A DNA stretch of 40,209 bases from Candidatus Zhuqueibacterota bacterium. GTDB lineage: Bacteria; Zhuqueibacterota; Zhuqueibacteria; Oceanimicrobiales; Oceanimicrobiaceae. The notes beneath the pieces were generated by a model. It was given only the letters and a program-made list of their open reading frames with translations. It was not told the DNA's origin and made no database searches. The translations under genes and the position numbers were made by a program. Of this stretch, positions 26,675 to 37,455 are shown piece by piece (the stretch's first letter is position 1; every line of letters starts with the position of its first letter). The stretch is from positions 1 through 40,209 of the forward strand of contig JAJDAF010000031.1 in assembly GCA_029261995.1 (NCBI GenBank). The letters are read 5' to 3'.

Positions 26675-27489
26675 TTGCTACTTTGAATAAAATCATGCCG
26701 CTGGTCGGTGGTGGCGGAGAGGGTGAAGGCCACCAGGAACAGCTCGGCGCGGATTTTATCATGCACCATATTCAAGACCACGTCTTGTGGGAGTTCCACC
26801 CGTTTGGTTACGATCTCTCCATTACCAAACATGTCCTGATGATGTGGATCGTCTCCGGACTCATGCTGTTTTTGTTTTCGCTTGCTTTCAGGCGGCCGAA
26901 GCTTGTCCCGAAAGGGCGATTGGCAAACTTCTTCGAGTTCATTATTCTGTATCTTGAAGAAGAAACCATGAAGCCTTACCTGGGCCACGACAGCCGGAAA
27001 TACGCACCTTATCTGCTGACGGCCTTCTTTTTTGTCCTGTTCTGCAACCTTGGTGGACTGGTCCCCGGTTCAGCAACGGCGACGGGAAATATTGGCGTGA
27101 CAACAGGGCTCGCCCTGCTAACCTTCAGCATGGTCCAAATTGCCGGCATCAAGAATAATGGCTTTGTCGGCTATTTTAAGGGACTGATTCCGCCCGGGCT
27201 GCCGGCGTTCATTTTGCCGATCATGGTGCCGGTCGAAATCGTGGGATTGTTCACAAAGCACGTGGCGCTGGCAATCCGTCTGTTTGCGAACATGGTGGCC
27301 GGTCACGTGGTCATTTTTGCCCTGCTAATGATTATTTTCAGCTTCAAAAGTTGGGGTGTCGCCGGCATCACGTTAGCCGGCATTTTGTTTGTGAGCTTGC
27401 TTGAAATCCTGATCGGACTGATTCAGGCGTACATTTTCACAATTTTGTCGGCGGTGTTTATCGGCATGGCTGCGCACCAGGACCACTAG
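26671..27489 (+). CDS. atpB: F1Fo ATP synthase subunit a
   Basis: A 272-residue membrane subunit that forms the proton half-channels against the c-ring. The essential Arg is at about residue 203 in LAIRLFANMVAGHVV. The N-terminus has a Gly-rich, His-containing stretch (VGGGGEGEGHQEQ) and PFGYDLSITKHV typical of the FCB group. It overlaps atpI by 4 nt (ATGA), so translation is coupled. There is 129 nt between its stop and atpE. Confidence 0.95.
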   Translation: MIATLNKIMPLVGGGGEGEGHQEQLGADFIMHHIQDHVLWEFHPFGYDLSITKHVLMMWIVSGLMLFLFSLAFRRPKLVPKGRLANFFEFIILYLEEETMKPYLGHDSRKYAPYLLTAFFFVLFCNLGGLVPGSATATGNIGVTTGLALLTFSMVQIAGIKNNGFVGYFKGLIPPGLPAFILPIMVPVEIVGLFTKHVALAIRLFANMVAGHVVIFALLMIIFSFKSWGVAGITLAGILFVSLLEILIGLIQAYIFTILSAVFIGMAAHQDH

Positions 27490-27618
27490 CGGTGGCCGTA
27501 AATAGGACTCGGGTTAAGATTTGGTCGCAGAAAAGACAAGCTGGCGAGTTCTGCGGCTAACAAAACAATAAATTCGAACATACCATAATTCTTTAACGAA
27601 CTCTTGGAGGATTTTTAA

Positions 27619-27849
27619 ATGACTGATTTAGCATTGGCGTATCTGGCTGCTGGCTTGGGTGCAGGCATTGGCGCAATCGGTGGCGCGTTCGGTGTTAGTA
27701 AGCTTGCAAGTGCAGCGATGGAAGGCATGGCAAGACAGCCCGAAGCCGCCAACGACATCCGTGGCGCCATGATCATCACCGCCGCCATGATCGAAGGTGT
27801 GGCGCTGTTGGCTCTGGTTATCTGCTTCCTGTTGGCCGTCAAGGCGTAA
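27619..27849 (+). CDS. atpE: F1Fo ATP synthase subunit c
   Basis: A 76-residue two-helix proteolipid that forms the rotating ring. The polar loop is MARQPEAAND and the proton-carrying carboxylate is Glu59 in MIEGVALL. The Na-binding signature (Gln in helix 1, Ser/Thr after Glu) is absent, since the residue after Glu is Gly, so proton coupling is inferred. A strong ribosome binding site (TTGGAGG) about 10 nt before ATG fits the high copy number of this subunit. Confidence 0.97.
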   Translation: MTDLALAYLAAGLGAGIGAIGGAFGVSKLASAAMEGMARQPEAANDIRGAMIITAAMIEGVALLALVICFLLAVKA

Positions 27850-27872
27850 TCTAACTCAGAATAGGTGAATAA

Positions 27873-28367
27873 ATGGAACTACTGACTCCGTCAGTCGGCA
27901 CCCTTTTCTGGACCGGGTTGACCTTCGTTCTATTGCTTTTCATTTTGAAGAAGATGGCCTGGGGTCCCGTTCTCCAGATGTTGGACGAGCGCGAGAAGAA
28001 GATTCAGGAATCTCTGGAGAAGGCCGATGCGGCCCAGAAAGAGACTGAAGCCGCGGTTGCGAAGAATCTCGAGATCATGGAACAGGCCAAGAAGGAAGCA
28101 CAATCGCTTCTGAGTCAGAGCAAGAAGACTGCCGAGGCCACTCGTGAAGAACTCACAAAACGGGCTGAAGCGGAAGCCACCAAGATCGTTGACAAGGCGA
28201 AGAAAGATATCGCCCAGGAACGGGAAAAAGCGGTGGAAGAACTCAGAAATCAGGCCGCTGAATTGTCGGTTGCCATTGCTTCGAAATTGATTGGCAAGAC
28301 CCTGTCGAAGGACGACCACAAAGACATCATCGAAAGCTCGCTGAAGCAGATGGTGGAGGCAAATTGA
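27873..28367 (+). CDS. atpF: F1Fo ATP synthase subunit b
   Basis: A 164-residue peripheral-stalk subunit. One N-terminal membrane helix (about residues 8-25, LFWTGLTFVLLLFIL) is followed by a long charged coiled coil rich in Lys/Glu/Ala. MAWGPVLQMLDEREKKIQESLE is the typical start of the stalk. It begins 23 nt after atpE and its last codons overlap the TTG start of atpH by 4 nt. Confidence 0.95.
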   Translation: MELLTPSVGTLFWTGLTFVLLLFILKKMAWGPVLQMLDEREKKIQESLEKADAAQKETEAAVAKNLEIMEQAKKEAQSLLSQSKKTAEATREELTKRAEAEATKIVDKAKKDIAQEREKAVEELRNQAAELSVAIASKLIGKTLSKDDHKDIIESSLKQMVEAN

Positions 28368-28918
28368 AAGATACGGTCCTGGCAAGAAGATACGCCCGCG
28401 CGCTGTTCGACCTAGCTGTCGAGCGGGATATTCTTGACAAAATTTGCAGCGAATTGCTCTCTTTTGAACACAGCCTGCAGACACATGCCGGCATGCGGTC
28501 TTTCCTCTATTCTCAGAATGTGAGTAAGATGGAAAAGGCAAGCAAGTTGGAAGCCGTACTGCAGGACTCGGTATCAAACGTGTTCGTCAATTTCCTGCAT
28601 GTGTTGTTGCGCAAGAATCGCGAATCTATCTTCACAACCGTCGCGCATGAATTCATGCGCATGGTGGATGACCATCAGAAGAAGACACGTGCGACAACCA
28701 TCACGGCTGTGCCTTTGGACAAGCAGGCGTTGGCCAAACTCAAATCGGTATTGGACAAGGCCTTCGGCAAAGATGTCCAAATCGACAACCGTGTTGACGC
28801 ATCTGTCCTTGGCGGTATCGTGGTCAGCGTTGATGGCCAACTGCTCGATGGCAGTTTGAGTAGCCAGCTCCGTCGTCTCGAGGGCCAACTGATGGGAAGC
28901 AGCAATTCAAAACACTAG
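28364..28918 (+). CDS. atpH: F1Fo ATP synthase subunit delta
   Basis: A 184-residue OSCP/delta subunit that ties the stalk to the F1 head. It opens with ARRYARALFDLAVERDILDKI, and the C-terminal domain ends near VDASVLGGIVVSVDGQLLDGS, both family signatures. The start is TTG inside the atpF stop (ATTGA), so it is coupled to atpF translation. Confidence 0.94.
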   Translation: MKDTVLARRYARALFDLAVERDILDKICSELLSFEHSLQTHAGMRSFLYSQNVSKMEKASKLEAVLQDSVSNVFVNFLHVLLRKNRESIFTTVAHEFMRMVDDHQKKTRATTITAVPLDKQALAKLKSVLDKAFGKDVQIDNRVDASVLGGIVVSVDGQLLDGSLSSQLRRLEGQLMGSSNSKH

Positions 28919-28968
28919 CAGCTATTTTTGCAAACTGACTAAACCTAACCTGGAGGTTTTTAGATAGG

Positions 28969-30483
28969 ATGGAAATACGTCCTGACGAAATTACTTCTAT
29001 TATCAAAAAGCAGATCGAAGGCTTTGAGACTGCGGTCGAGCTCGAAGAAGTAGGAGAGGTGGTTCAGGTTGGCGATGGCATCGCACGCGTCTATGGCCTC
29101 GAGAAGGTTATGGCGGGTGAACTGATCGAATTTCCAGGCGGACTGTACGGTATGGCTTTGAACCTCGAAGAGGACAATGTCGGCTGCGTGCTCTTTGGCG
29201 AGGACACTCACGTCAAGGAAGGCGACACAGCCAAACGTACCGGCCGCATTATGGAACTTCCAGCGGGCGAAGCGATGCTCGGGCGCGTTGTCAATCCGCT
29301 CGGCCAATCCATTGACGGCAAGGGTCCGATCAAGACCACGGAGACCCGCACCATCGAAGAGAAGGCGCTGGGTGTCGTACAGCGCCAGCCGGTGAAGGAG
29401 CCTTTGCAGACCGGCCTCAAAGCGATCGATTCGATGATCCCCATTGGCCGTGGCCAGCGTGAGTTGATCATCGGCGACCGGCAGACTGGTAAAACGGCTG
29501 TGGCCATCGATGCTATCATCAACCAGAAAGACACGAATGTTTTTTGCATCTACGTCGCCATCGGGCAGAAGGCTTCGAGCGTTGCAAAAGTCGTGAAGAT
29601 ACTGGAAGAACACGGCGCGATGGATTACACAATTGTGGTGTCCGCCTCCGCATCTGAAGCTGCGCCGTTGCAGTACATCGCACCGGCTAGTGGCGCTGCG
29701 CTCGGCGAGTTCTTCCGCGATAACGGTAAGCACGCGCTCATCGTTTATGATGATTTGTCGAAACACGCCTGGGCCTACCGGCAGATGTCTCTGTTGTTGC
29801 GTCGGCCACCTGGCCGCGAGGCGTATCCTGGCGATGTGTTTTACCTGCACTCCCGACTTCTGGAACGCGCCTCAAAACTGAGTGACGAACTCGGCGGCGG
29901 TTCTCTGACCGCGTTGCCGATTATCGAAACCCAGGCCGGCGATGTGTCGGCGTACATTCCAACAAATGTCATTTCGATTACTGACGGTCAAATCTACCTC
30001 GAGTCAAACCTGTTCTATTCTGGTATTCGACCCGCGATCAACGTTGGGCTCTCTGTTTCACGTGTGGGTGGTAACGCTCAGGTCAAGGCGATGAAACAGG
30101 TTGCCGGTAGTTTGCGTCTCGATCTCGCGCAATTTCGTGAGCTGGAGGCGTTTGCAAAATTCGGCTCTGATTTGGATAAAGCCACACAGGCGCAGATCAC
30201 CCGTGGTCAGCGCATGGTTGAGATCCTGAAGCAGGGGCAATACGCTCCGCTCACTGTCGAAAAACAGGTGACGATTATCTACCTCGGCACCAAGGGCCAT
30301 CTCGACGCAATACCCATCGACCAGATTCAGCGGTTGGAAGCGGAGTTCCACCAATTCATGGACTCGAACTATGCCGATCTTCTGAAGGGCATTGCTGAGA
30401 AAAAGCAGCTCGACGACGATTTGACCAAGAAGCTCGATGCAGCCGTTCAGGACTTCTTTAAAATATTTTCGGTGGAAGAATAA
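28969..30483 (+). CDS. atpA: F1Fo ATP synthase subunit alpha
   Basis: A 504-residue alpha subunit with the non-catalytic nucleotide site. It has the Walker A motif GDRQTGKT (about residues 169-176) and the family signature [14 protein letters not shown]. The N-terminus [18 protein letters not shown] follows the usual pattern. Good ribosome binding site (TGGAGG) upstream. The stop directly abuts the TTG start of atpG. Confidence 0.98.
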   Translation: MEIRPDEITSIIKKQIEGFETAVELEEVGEVVQVGDGIARVYGLEKVMAGELIEFPGGLYGMALNLEEDNVGCVLFGEDTHVKEGDTAKRTGRIMELPAGEAMLGRVVNPLGQSIDGKGPIKTTETRTIEEKALGVVQRQPVKEPLQTGLKAIDSMIPIGRGQRELIIGDRQTGKTAVAIDAIINQKDTNVFCIYVAIGQKASSVAKVVKILEEHGAMDYTIVVSASASEAAPLQYIAPASGAALGEFFRDNGKHALIVYDDLSKHAWAYRQMSLLLRRPPGREAYPGDVFYLHSRLLERASKLSDELGGGSLTALPIIETQAGDVSAYIPTNVISITDGQIYLESNLFYSGIRPAINVGLSVSRVGGNAQVKAMKQVAGSLRLDLAQFRELEAFAKFGSDLDKATQAQITRGQRMVEILKQGQYAPLTVEKQVTIIYLGTKGHLDAIPIDQIQRLEAEFHQFMDSNYADLLKGIAEKKQLDDDLTKKLDAAVQDFFKIFSVEE

Positions 30484-31359
30484 TTGGCTACGCTAAGCGA
30501 TATCAAGCGACGCATCACGAGCGTCAAAAGCACCCAGCAAATCACCAAGGCCATGAAAATGGTGGCCGCGGCCAAGTTGCGCAAAGCGCAGCAAAGGCTG
30601 ATGGATGCCCGTCCTTACGCCCAGGGTCTCGAGACCATTCTGGGTCACGTGGCTGCGCAGCAGGACTCCGGCAGTCATCCGCTGCTGGAGGTGCGGGAGC
30701 CGGAGAATATTCTCTATCTCGTTATCTCCTCTGACCGTGGCCTGTGCGGCAGTTTCAATGCCAACGTGAATCGCCGCGCCCAAGCCGAAGTCGATGCTCA
30801 CGGCGATGATGTCGGAACTAAGCTGGTCACGTTCGGCCGCAAGGGGTCTGAGTTTTTCACTCGCCGGGAGTATGCCATTCAGGAGAGATTTGTCAACCTG
30901 TTGAATGACCTGGAGTTCTCGCATGCGATCATAACTTCCAACCTTCTGCAAAAACTCTACACCAGTGGTGAATTCGATAGAGTTTACGCCGTACACAACT
31001 GGTTTAAGAGTGCAGGCACTCAGGAGGTCTTGGTGAAACAGTTGCTGCCAGTGGAACCGAACGCGCCGGCGGCAGAAGATGAAAGTCATTTCCAGTCTGT
31101 AGGCTTTCTCTACGAACCTAACCCCAAGGCCATTCTGGACACCATCATCCCAAAGAACCTGAACATTCAGATTTGGCGAATGCTGCTCGAGTCCTATGCG
31201 GCTGAGCAGGCTGCGCGGATGGTGGCGATGGATTCCGCAACTGATAATGCTCAGGAAATGATCTATCAGTTGTCGTTGAGTTACAACAAGGCGCGCCAGG
31301 CAGCGATCACGACCGAGATTTCGGAAATTGTCGGTGGCGCAGAAGCCTTGCAGGGCTAG
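30484..31359 (+). CDS. atpG: F1Fo ATP synthase subunit gamma
   Basis: A 291-residue central-shaft subunit with two long terminal coiled-coil helices. N-terminal IKRRITSVKSTQQITKAMKMV and C-terminal YNKARQAAITTEISEIVGGAEA are the standard gamma ends, and SDRGLCGSFN is in the middle. The start is TTG, with no spacer after the atpA stop, so re-initiation is likely. Confidence 0.97.
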   Translation: MATLSDIKRRITSVKSTQQITKAMKMVAAAKLRKAQQRLMDARPYAQGLETILGHVAAQQDSGSHPLLEVREPENILYLVISSDRGLCGSFNANVNRRAQAEVDAHGDDVGTKLVTFGRKGSEFFTRREYAIQERFVNLLNDLEFSHAIITSNLLQKLYTSGEFDRVYAVHNWFKSAGTQEVLVKQLLPVEPNAPAAEDESHFQSVGFLYEPNPKAILDTIIPKNLNIQIWRMLLESYAAEQAARMVAMDSATDNAQEMIYQLSLSYNKARQAAITTEISEIVGGAEALQG

Positions 31360-31403
31360 CTTAGAGTTATCGAAGCTGCGGGCCCGAAGAACTGGTGAAA
31401 TGA

Positions 31404-32843
<1,440 letters not shown>

Positions 32844-32860
32844 GCGCGACGAGAAAACAG

Positions 32861-33265
32861 ATGATTCCTGAAAAGATAAAACTCGAGATCTACACCCCTG
32901 AGCGGAAGGTGCTGTCTGAAGACGTTTCCTCGGTTAGGGTGCCCGGCGCCGGTGGCTATTTTGGGGTTTTCCCTGGCCACACTCCTTTTATTGCAGCATT
33001 GCAAGTCGGCGAGATCAAAGTCGATATCGACGGCGCCGAAACGCGCTACACCGCCGGCGGTGGCATTGCCGAGGCGATGCCGGGCAGCGTGTCGATCATG
33101 GCGGAAACGTGCGAACTTGCAGGTAGCATCGATGTCAAGCGTGCTGATGAAGCCCTTGCTCGCGCGAAAAAACGCATTGCGGAAGGCCGCAAAAGCTGGG
33201 ACGTCGATCGGGCGCAACTAGCACTCGCCCGTGCCTTGAACCGGTTGAGAGTGGGTTCAAGGTAG
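32861..33265 (+). CDS. atpC: F1Fo ATP synthase subunit epsilon
   Basis: A 134-residue regulatory subunit with an N-terminal beta-sandwich (LEIYTPERKVLSEDVSSV, then GYFGVFPGHTPFIAAL) and a C-terminal helical hairpin (about 88-134, RADEALARAKKRIAEGRKSW). It is full length, so it can provide inhibitory control of ATP hydrolysis as in the family. It is the last gene of the operon and is followed by the hairpin at 33311. Confidence 0.95.
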   Translation: MIPEKIKLEIYTPERKVLSEDVSSVRVPGAGGYFGVFPGHTPFIAALQVGEIKVDIDGAETRYTAGGGIAEAMPGSVSIMAETCELAGSIDVKRADEALARAKKRIAEGRKSWDVDRAQLALARALNRLRVGSR

Positions 33266-33310
33266 TTTCGCAACCTCCCCCCAACACGTAAGAATTTGAG
33301 TTTGTTGTTA

Positions 33311-33338
33311 GTGACAGCCACCACCCGGTGGCTGTCAC
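33311..33338 (+). terminator. Terminator hairpin at the end of the atp operon
   Basis: GTGACAGCCACC and GGTGGCTGTCAC form a perfect 12-bp stem around a 4-nt loop (ACCC). It lies 46 nt past the atpC stop and about 20 nt before the end of the convergent sortilin-like gene, so it may serve both strands. The flanking sequence is T-rich but has no long U run. Confidence 0.7.
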
Positions 33339-33359
33339 TGCGTTTGTTGCCGCAACCAC

Positions 33360-36300
33360 TTACGGCTGCCACTTCGGTACGCCGCGCCCAGGGGTCCAGG
33401 GTGCTCCTGCATTTTCCAGTTTCTCCTCCAACGCCACCAGATCTGTCTCTATGGCCTGGCGCAGTTCCGGAAGAATCTCTCCAAACTCCGCTGCCGCGAT
33501 GTCGTAATTCTTGCGGTGCGTCGCGGTAGGTCCGTGCGTCGAAGACCAGTGACCGAACACAATCTGCTGGATGCGCCGCAAGATACCGCGCATAGCGGGC
33601 TCGTTGCGCTGCGGCTTTGTCGGGTCGCCGGTGATTTTTTCTTGTAAGTCAGTCAGCCGCGATTCCAGAGTGCTTGCCTCAGCTCGAATCGATGGGCCCA
33701 GACTCGGTGTGTTTTCAATAGTGCGCTTGATGTATTTGATTCGGTTGGCCGCTTCTTTGGCAGCCTCGCGCGCGCCAAGCACAGCCCGCTGCAGCGCGCC
33801 GGTTTTCTTCTGGAACGAGAGGATGGCATCTCTCGCCGCCGGCTGCAGCGTCGGTTGTCCCAGCGGTTCGACTTCAAACGCAGTCGCTGGCGCCAGTTCG
33901 GTAAGCTGCCCACGCACCCGTTTCGTCAGGCTTACCGTATATTTTCCCGGCAAGGCAAGCGGGCCTCTGCTGTCATCGTCAAACTCCGTTGGCTCGAAAC
34001 TCGGGTAGCGGAAGTCCCAGGTCACCCGCTGAATGCCGGATTTGGCCGGACCTGACAGGCGGCGAACCGTGTTGCCGTCCATGTCACGAACGGTCAAAAT
34101 GACAGCAGGCTCCTCTTCACGGTCCTCTTCCTTTAGCGCTGGCCAGGGTGGGTAGAAGATATCCTTGCCCGCCTTCGCCAGCTCTGCTTCTTTCTTCTGG
34201 CGTTGTTTCGCACGCGTTTTCAGGTCATCTCTCAAATAGTAGGTGAAGGTCGCACCAAACTTGGGATTAGGCGCAACGTAGAAGCTGGCCCCCTGAAATG
34301 CCTTCTCGCTACCAGCCAGCGGACGGTCCTGAATGTACATTTGCGCCTTTTTGACCGGAAACAGCCGGGCGTCCTCTAGCGCCATGGATTCACTTACTTC
34401 GCGCAGCGGTGTGTAGTCGTCGAGAATGTAGAATCCGCGGCCAAAGGTCGCCAGCACGAGATCGTTCTCCCGCCTTTGAATTTCGAGATCGCGCACCGCG
34501 ATGGTGGGCATCCCGCCTTTGAGCTGGATCCAGTGCTGCCCCTCATCCACGGTAAAGAACACGCCAAACTCCGTACCGCAGAACAAAAGCTTTTCGTTGA
34601 TGTGGTCCTGCTTGATAGTGTAGACGCAGCCACGTTCCGGCAAATCGCCGCTGATCAGAATCCAGCTTCGGCCGCGGTCTGAGCTTTTGACAATGTAGGG
34701 CTTGAAATCGCCTTTCTTGTGGTTATTGAGGGCCGCGTAGACGACCTTGGTGTCAAACAGCGATGCTTCGAGGTCATTGACGTAGCTGGAGGCTGGCACA
34801 TTTGCGATTTTTTCGCTCTTGCGCCAGGTTTGACCACCATTTTCTGTCGTCTGGATCAGGCCATCGTCGGTGCCCGCGTACAGCAGATTCTCCTGCAGCG
34901 GCGACTCTGTCAGCGCTACGATTGTGCCATAAAATGAAGTTGACCTGTTCTTTGAAACAGCATCGACGCTCCAGATCTGGCCCATGATTGGCAGTTTGTT
35001 GCGGTCGAGGTTGCGGGTCAGGTCGCCGCTGATGGCGCGCCAGGAATCCCCGCGGTCGTCGCTGCGAAAGAGTATTTGCGCGCCGTAGTAGAGTCTTTCG
35101 TTTGCGTGCGGGCTGATGATGAGGGCAGAGTCCCAGTTCCAGCGCAACGGCGGGCCGTCTTTAGCCTCCTGCGGTTTGATATCAATGCGCTCGCCGGTCT
35201 GGCGGTCGAAGCGCACCAGCCCGCCATACTGCCACTGCGAGTAAACGATGTTCGGATTTTCCGGGTCAATCGCCGGATCGAAGCCGTCTCCAAACACGGT
35301 GATAAACCAATCGCTGTTTCGGATGCCGTTGATGTTGCGCGTTCGCGACGGCCCGCCCTGGGTGGCGTTATCTTGGGTGCCGCCGTAGACATAGTAGAAC
35401 GGCTCGGAATTGTCGATGGCTACTTTGTAGAACTGCGTGATCGGCAGATTGGCCTTGTAGTGGTAGTTTTGGCCACGGTCCCAGGTTTCGTACAAGCCGC
35501 CGTCACAGCCAATGATCAGGTGGTCGGCATCGTCGGGGTCAAAGGCCAGCGCGTGATTATCGACATGCTTCCATTTTTCGCCGAGGCGGGTGAACGTCTT
35601 GCCGCCATCCTCCGAAACCATCATGTGAGTGTCGAGCGAGTAGATGCGGTCGAACTTGTGGGGGTCGGCGAAAATCTCCTGATAGTACTGCGGGCTGCCG
35701 CTGACATAGTCGCCCATTTTGTTCCAGTTTTCACCGCCGTCATGCGAGCGATAGAAGCCGCTGCCGTCGTGCGCCGCCTCGACAATGGCGTAAACCACAT
35801 CCGGGTTGAGCGGCGAGATCGAGAGGCCGATGCGGCCTTTGTCCGCCTCAGGCAGCCCTTTGTTGATCTTGCGCCAGGTTCTGCCGGCATCCGTGGACTT
35901 GTGAATACCAGACTCCGGGCCGCCGTTCAGCAGCGTCCAGACATGGCGCCGGCGTTGGTAGCTGGCCACGTAGAGCACGTCAGGATTGCGCGGGTCGAAA
36001 TGCACATCGGTGACGCCCGTGTTTTCACTGATTTCGAGCGCCAGGTTCCAGGTCTTGCCGCCATCGGTTGTCTTGTACAGACCTCTGTCGCCGCCGGAAG
36101 ACCAGAGCGGGCCCTGCGCCGCCACATAAACAACGTCGGAGTCTCGTGGATCGACGATGATTTTGCCGATGTGTTCGGAGTTCTTCAGGCCGACGTTCTC
36201 GAAACTTTTACCGCCGTCGAGCGATTTGTAGATGCCGTCACCGTAGCCGACACTGCGCTGGCTGTTGTTTTCTCCGGTGCCGATCCAGATGGTCAAATGG

Positions 36301-36623
36301 TTGCTGGGATCGACCGTGACGCAGCCAATGGAGTAGGAGCCCTGCTTGTCGAAAATCGGCTCGAACGTGGTTCCCGCGTTGGTGGTTTTCCAGACATTGC
36401 CTGAGCTGACTGCCACGTACCAGGTGCTGCGTTTCACCGGATCGACCGCGATGTCGCCGATGCGACCGGACATGAGCGCGGGACCGATGCCGCGCAGCTT
36501 GAGGCCGGAGACAAGCTCTGACTTGAGTTTGGCGTTATCGCCTTTCCCGCCAGAATCCTTGGCCCAAGTAGACAGGCCACTCAAAACCACGAACAATATG
36601 CAAATAACGAGTTTTTGATTCAT
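33360..36623 (-). CDS. Sortilin/BNR-repeat secreted protein
   Basis: A 1087-residue exported protein with a signal peptide (LVICILFVVLSGLSTWA) and a VPS10/sortilin-like double propeller. Asp-box repeats recur, for example YKSLDGGKSF, YKTTDGGKTW, HKSTDAGRTW, YRSHDGGENW and TTENGGQTW. The start LRGIGPALMSGRIGDIAVDP is typical of the WD40/YVTN/BNR-like glycosyl hydrolase family found in many Bacteroidota-like genomes. The C-terminal region has a beta-sandwich (VRDMDGNTVRRLSGP, then GIQRVTWDFRYP) and a long helical segment. No catalytic glycosidase residues can be named, and its function (binding or hydrolysis) is unknown. A strong ribosome binding site (GGAGG) lies 5 nt before ATG. It lacks a T9SS sorting domain. 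Confidence 0.88.
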   Translation of the reverse strand: MNQKLVICILFVVLSGLSTWAKDSGGKGDNAKLKSELVSGLKLRGIGPALMSGRIGDIAVDPVKRSTWYVAVSSGNVWKTTNAGTTFEPIFDKQGSYSIGCVTVDPSNHLTIWIGTGENNSQRSVGYGDGIYKSLDGGKSFENVGLKNSEHIGKIIVDPRDSDVVYVAAQGPLWSSGGDRGLYKTTDGGKTWNLALEISENTGVTDVHFDPRNPDVLYVASYQRRRHVWTLLNGGPESGIHKSTDAGRTWRKINKGLPEADKGRIGLSISPLNPDVVYAIVEAAHDGSGFYRSHDGGENWNKMGDYVSGSPQYYQEIFADPHKFDRIYSLDTHMMVSEDGGKTFTRLGEKWKHVDNHALAFDPDDADHLIIGCDGGLYETWDRGQNYHYKANLPITQFYKVAIDNSEPFYYVYGGTQDNATQGGPSRTRNINGIRNSDWFITVFGDGFDPAIDPENPNIVYSQWQYGGLVRFDRQTGERIDIKPQEAKDGPPLRWNWDSALIISPHANERLYYGAQILFRSDDRGDSWRAISGDLTRNLDRNKLPIMGQIWSVDAVSKNRSTSFYGTIVALTESPLQENLLYAGTDDGLIQTTENGGQTWRKSEKIANVPASSYVNDLEASLFDTKVVYAALNNHKKGDFKPYIVKSSDRGRSWILISGDLPERGCVYTIKQDHINEKLLFCGTEFGVFFTVDEGQHWIQLKGGMPTIAVRDLEIQRRENDLVLATFGRGFYILDDYTPLREVSESMALEDARLFPVKKAQMYIQDRPLAGSEKAFQGASFYVAPNPKFGATFTYYLRDDLKTRAKQRQKKEAELAKAGKDIFYPPWPALKEEDREEEPAVILTVRDMDGNTVRRLSGPAKSGIQRVTWDFRYPSFEPTEFDDDSRGPLALPGKYTVSLTKRVRGQLTELAPATAFEVEPLGQPTLQPAARDAILSFQKKTGALQRAVLGAREAAKEAANRIKYIKRTIENTPSLGPSIRAEASTLESRLTDLQEKITGDPTKPQRNEPAMRGILRRIQQIVFGHWSSTHGPTATHRKNYDIAAAEFGEILPELRQAIETDLVALEEKLENAGAPWTPGRGVPKWQP

Positions 36624-36653
36624 TTTTCCTCCACTGAGATTGTGTTTGCGGCA

Positions 36654-36710
36654 ATATAAAAAAGGCGTCCGGCAAACTCAACGGATTCGACGCCTTCCGG
36701 CGCTTTATAT
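36654..36710. promoter_or_regulatory. Nested inverted repeat in a divergent spacer
   Basis: An outer pair ATATAAA/TTTATAT encloses an inner perfect 8-bp pair AAGGCGTC/GACGCCTT. The structure lies between the divergent sortilin-like and antitoxin genes, 31 nt upstream of the former. It could be an operator or an RNA fold in the leader of the sortilin-like gene. Confidence 0.4.
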
Positions 36711-36861
36711 CCGTGAGCCTGGGCCGGAATTCTGCTTGTGTTTCAGCTTCCTGACGATTATCTTGTTTTCATTTTCATGAATTGCCGAATCCTGCTAGAA
36801 TAACCAGTGGAAAGTTCTCCATCCATGTAATCAGAGACAATGAAACTCGTGGAGAGTCATA

Positions 36862-37086
36862 ATGAGTTTAGAAGAACTTGAAAACGAAGCCTTAAAGTTA
36901 GGCATTGAAGAGCGAGCTGCTCTGGCTGAAAAACTCCTGTTGAGCGTTGATGCTCCATCAGATGCCGAAAACTTGAGTCTGTGGGTGGCTGAAGCAGAGC
37001 GACGCTTGAAGGAGCTACGTGATGGCACAGCTGAAGAGATACCCGCTGAGGAGGTATTCCGGCGCGCCAGAGCCGCCATCTCATGA
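36862..37086 (+). CDS. Addiction-module antitoxin (TIGR02574-like)
   Basis: A 74-residue antitoxin of the putative addiction module family. It opens LEELENEALKLGIEERAALAEKLLLSVD, a hallmark of the family, and ends with a helix and the acidic linker DGTAEEIPAEEVFRRARA. Such proteins are encoded just before a RelE/ParE toxin, as here: the toxin ATG overlaps its stop by 4 nt (ATGA). The antitoxin itself looks complete, whereas its toxin is broken. Confidence 0.85.
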   Translation: MSLEELENEALKLGIEERAALAEKLLLSVDAPSDAENLSLWVAEAERRLKELRDGTAEEIPAEEVFRRARAAIS

Positions 37087-37382
37087 GCGGCGTCAAATTC
37101 CACCGAGAGGCAGATGCGGAAGTCACTGAAGCGGCTCAATATTATGAAACGAAGTCCGGCGGCCTTGGTTTTTCATTTCTGATGGAACTCGAACGTTGTC
37201 TTAAGCAGGTAGTGGCCAACCCGAAGGCCTGCCAACTCGTCAGTGAAGCGATACGGCGAAAGCCTTTCAGACGGTTTCCCTATAGCCTGCTCTATTTCGT
37301 CGCTCCCGATTGAATTCAAGTTGTCGCTGTGGCGCATTAAAAGCGGCGCCCGAATTACTGGCAGTCTCGACTGTTAGACTAA
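37083..37382 (+). pseudogene. RelE/ParE-family toxin, disrupted by two in-frame stops
   Basis: The first 76 codons encode a RelE/ParE-type toxin (VKFHREADAEVTEAAQYYE, then GLGFSFLMELERCL, FRRFPYSLLYFV). A TGA at 37311 ends it after VAPD. Reading on in the same frame gives IQVVAVAH, a TAA at 37338, then KRRPNYWQSRL and a natural stop at 37382. This restores the conserved C-terminal strand (V-A-V-x-H) and the RRPxYW end of the family, and a total near 99 codons, the usual length. Both stops are one C-to-T change from CGA and CAA. The truncated product lacks the C-terminal catalytic/ribosome-contact region, so it is probably inactive. Confidence 0.8.
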
Positions 37383-37455
37383 GATGATGGGCAGGCCGAC
37401 CAGGTGGACTCAACTCCGTCGGAGCTTGTTTGCTGAGTTTCAGCATCAGTTGGTT

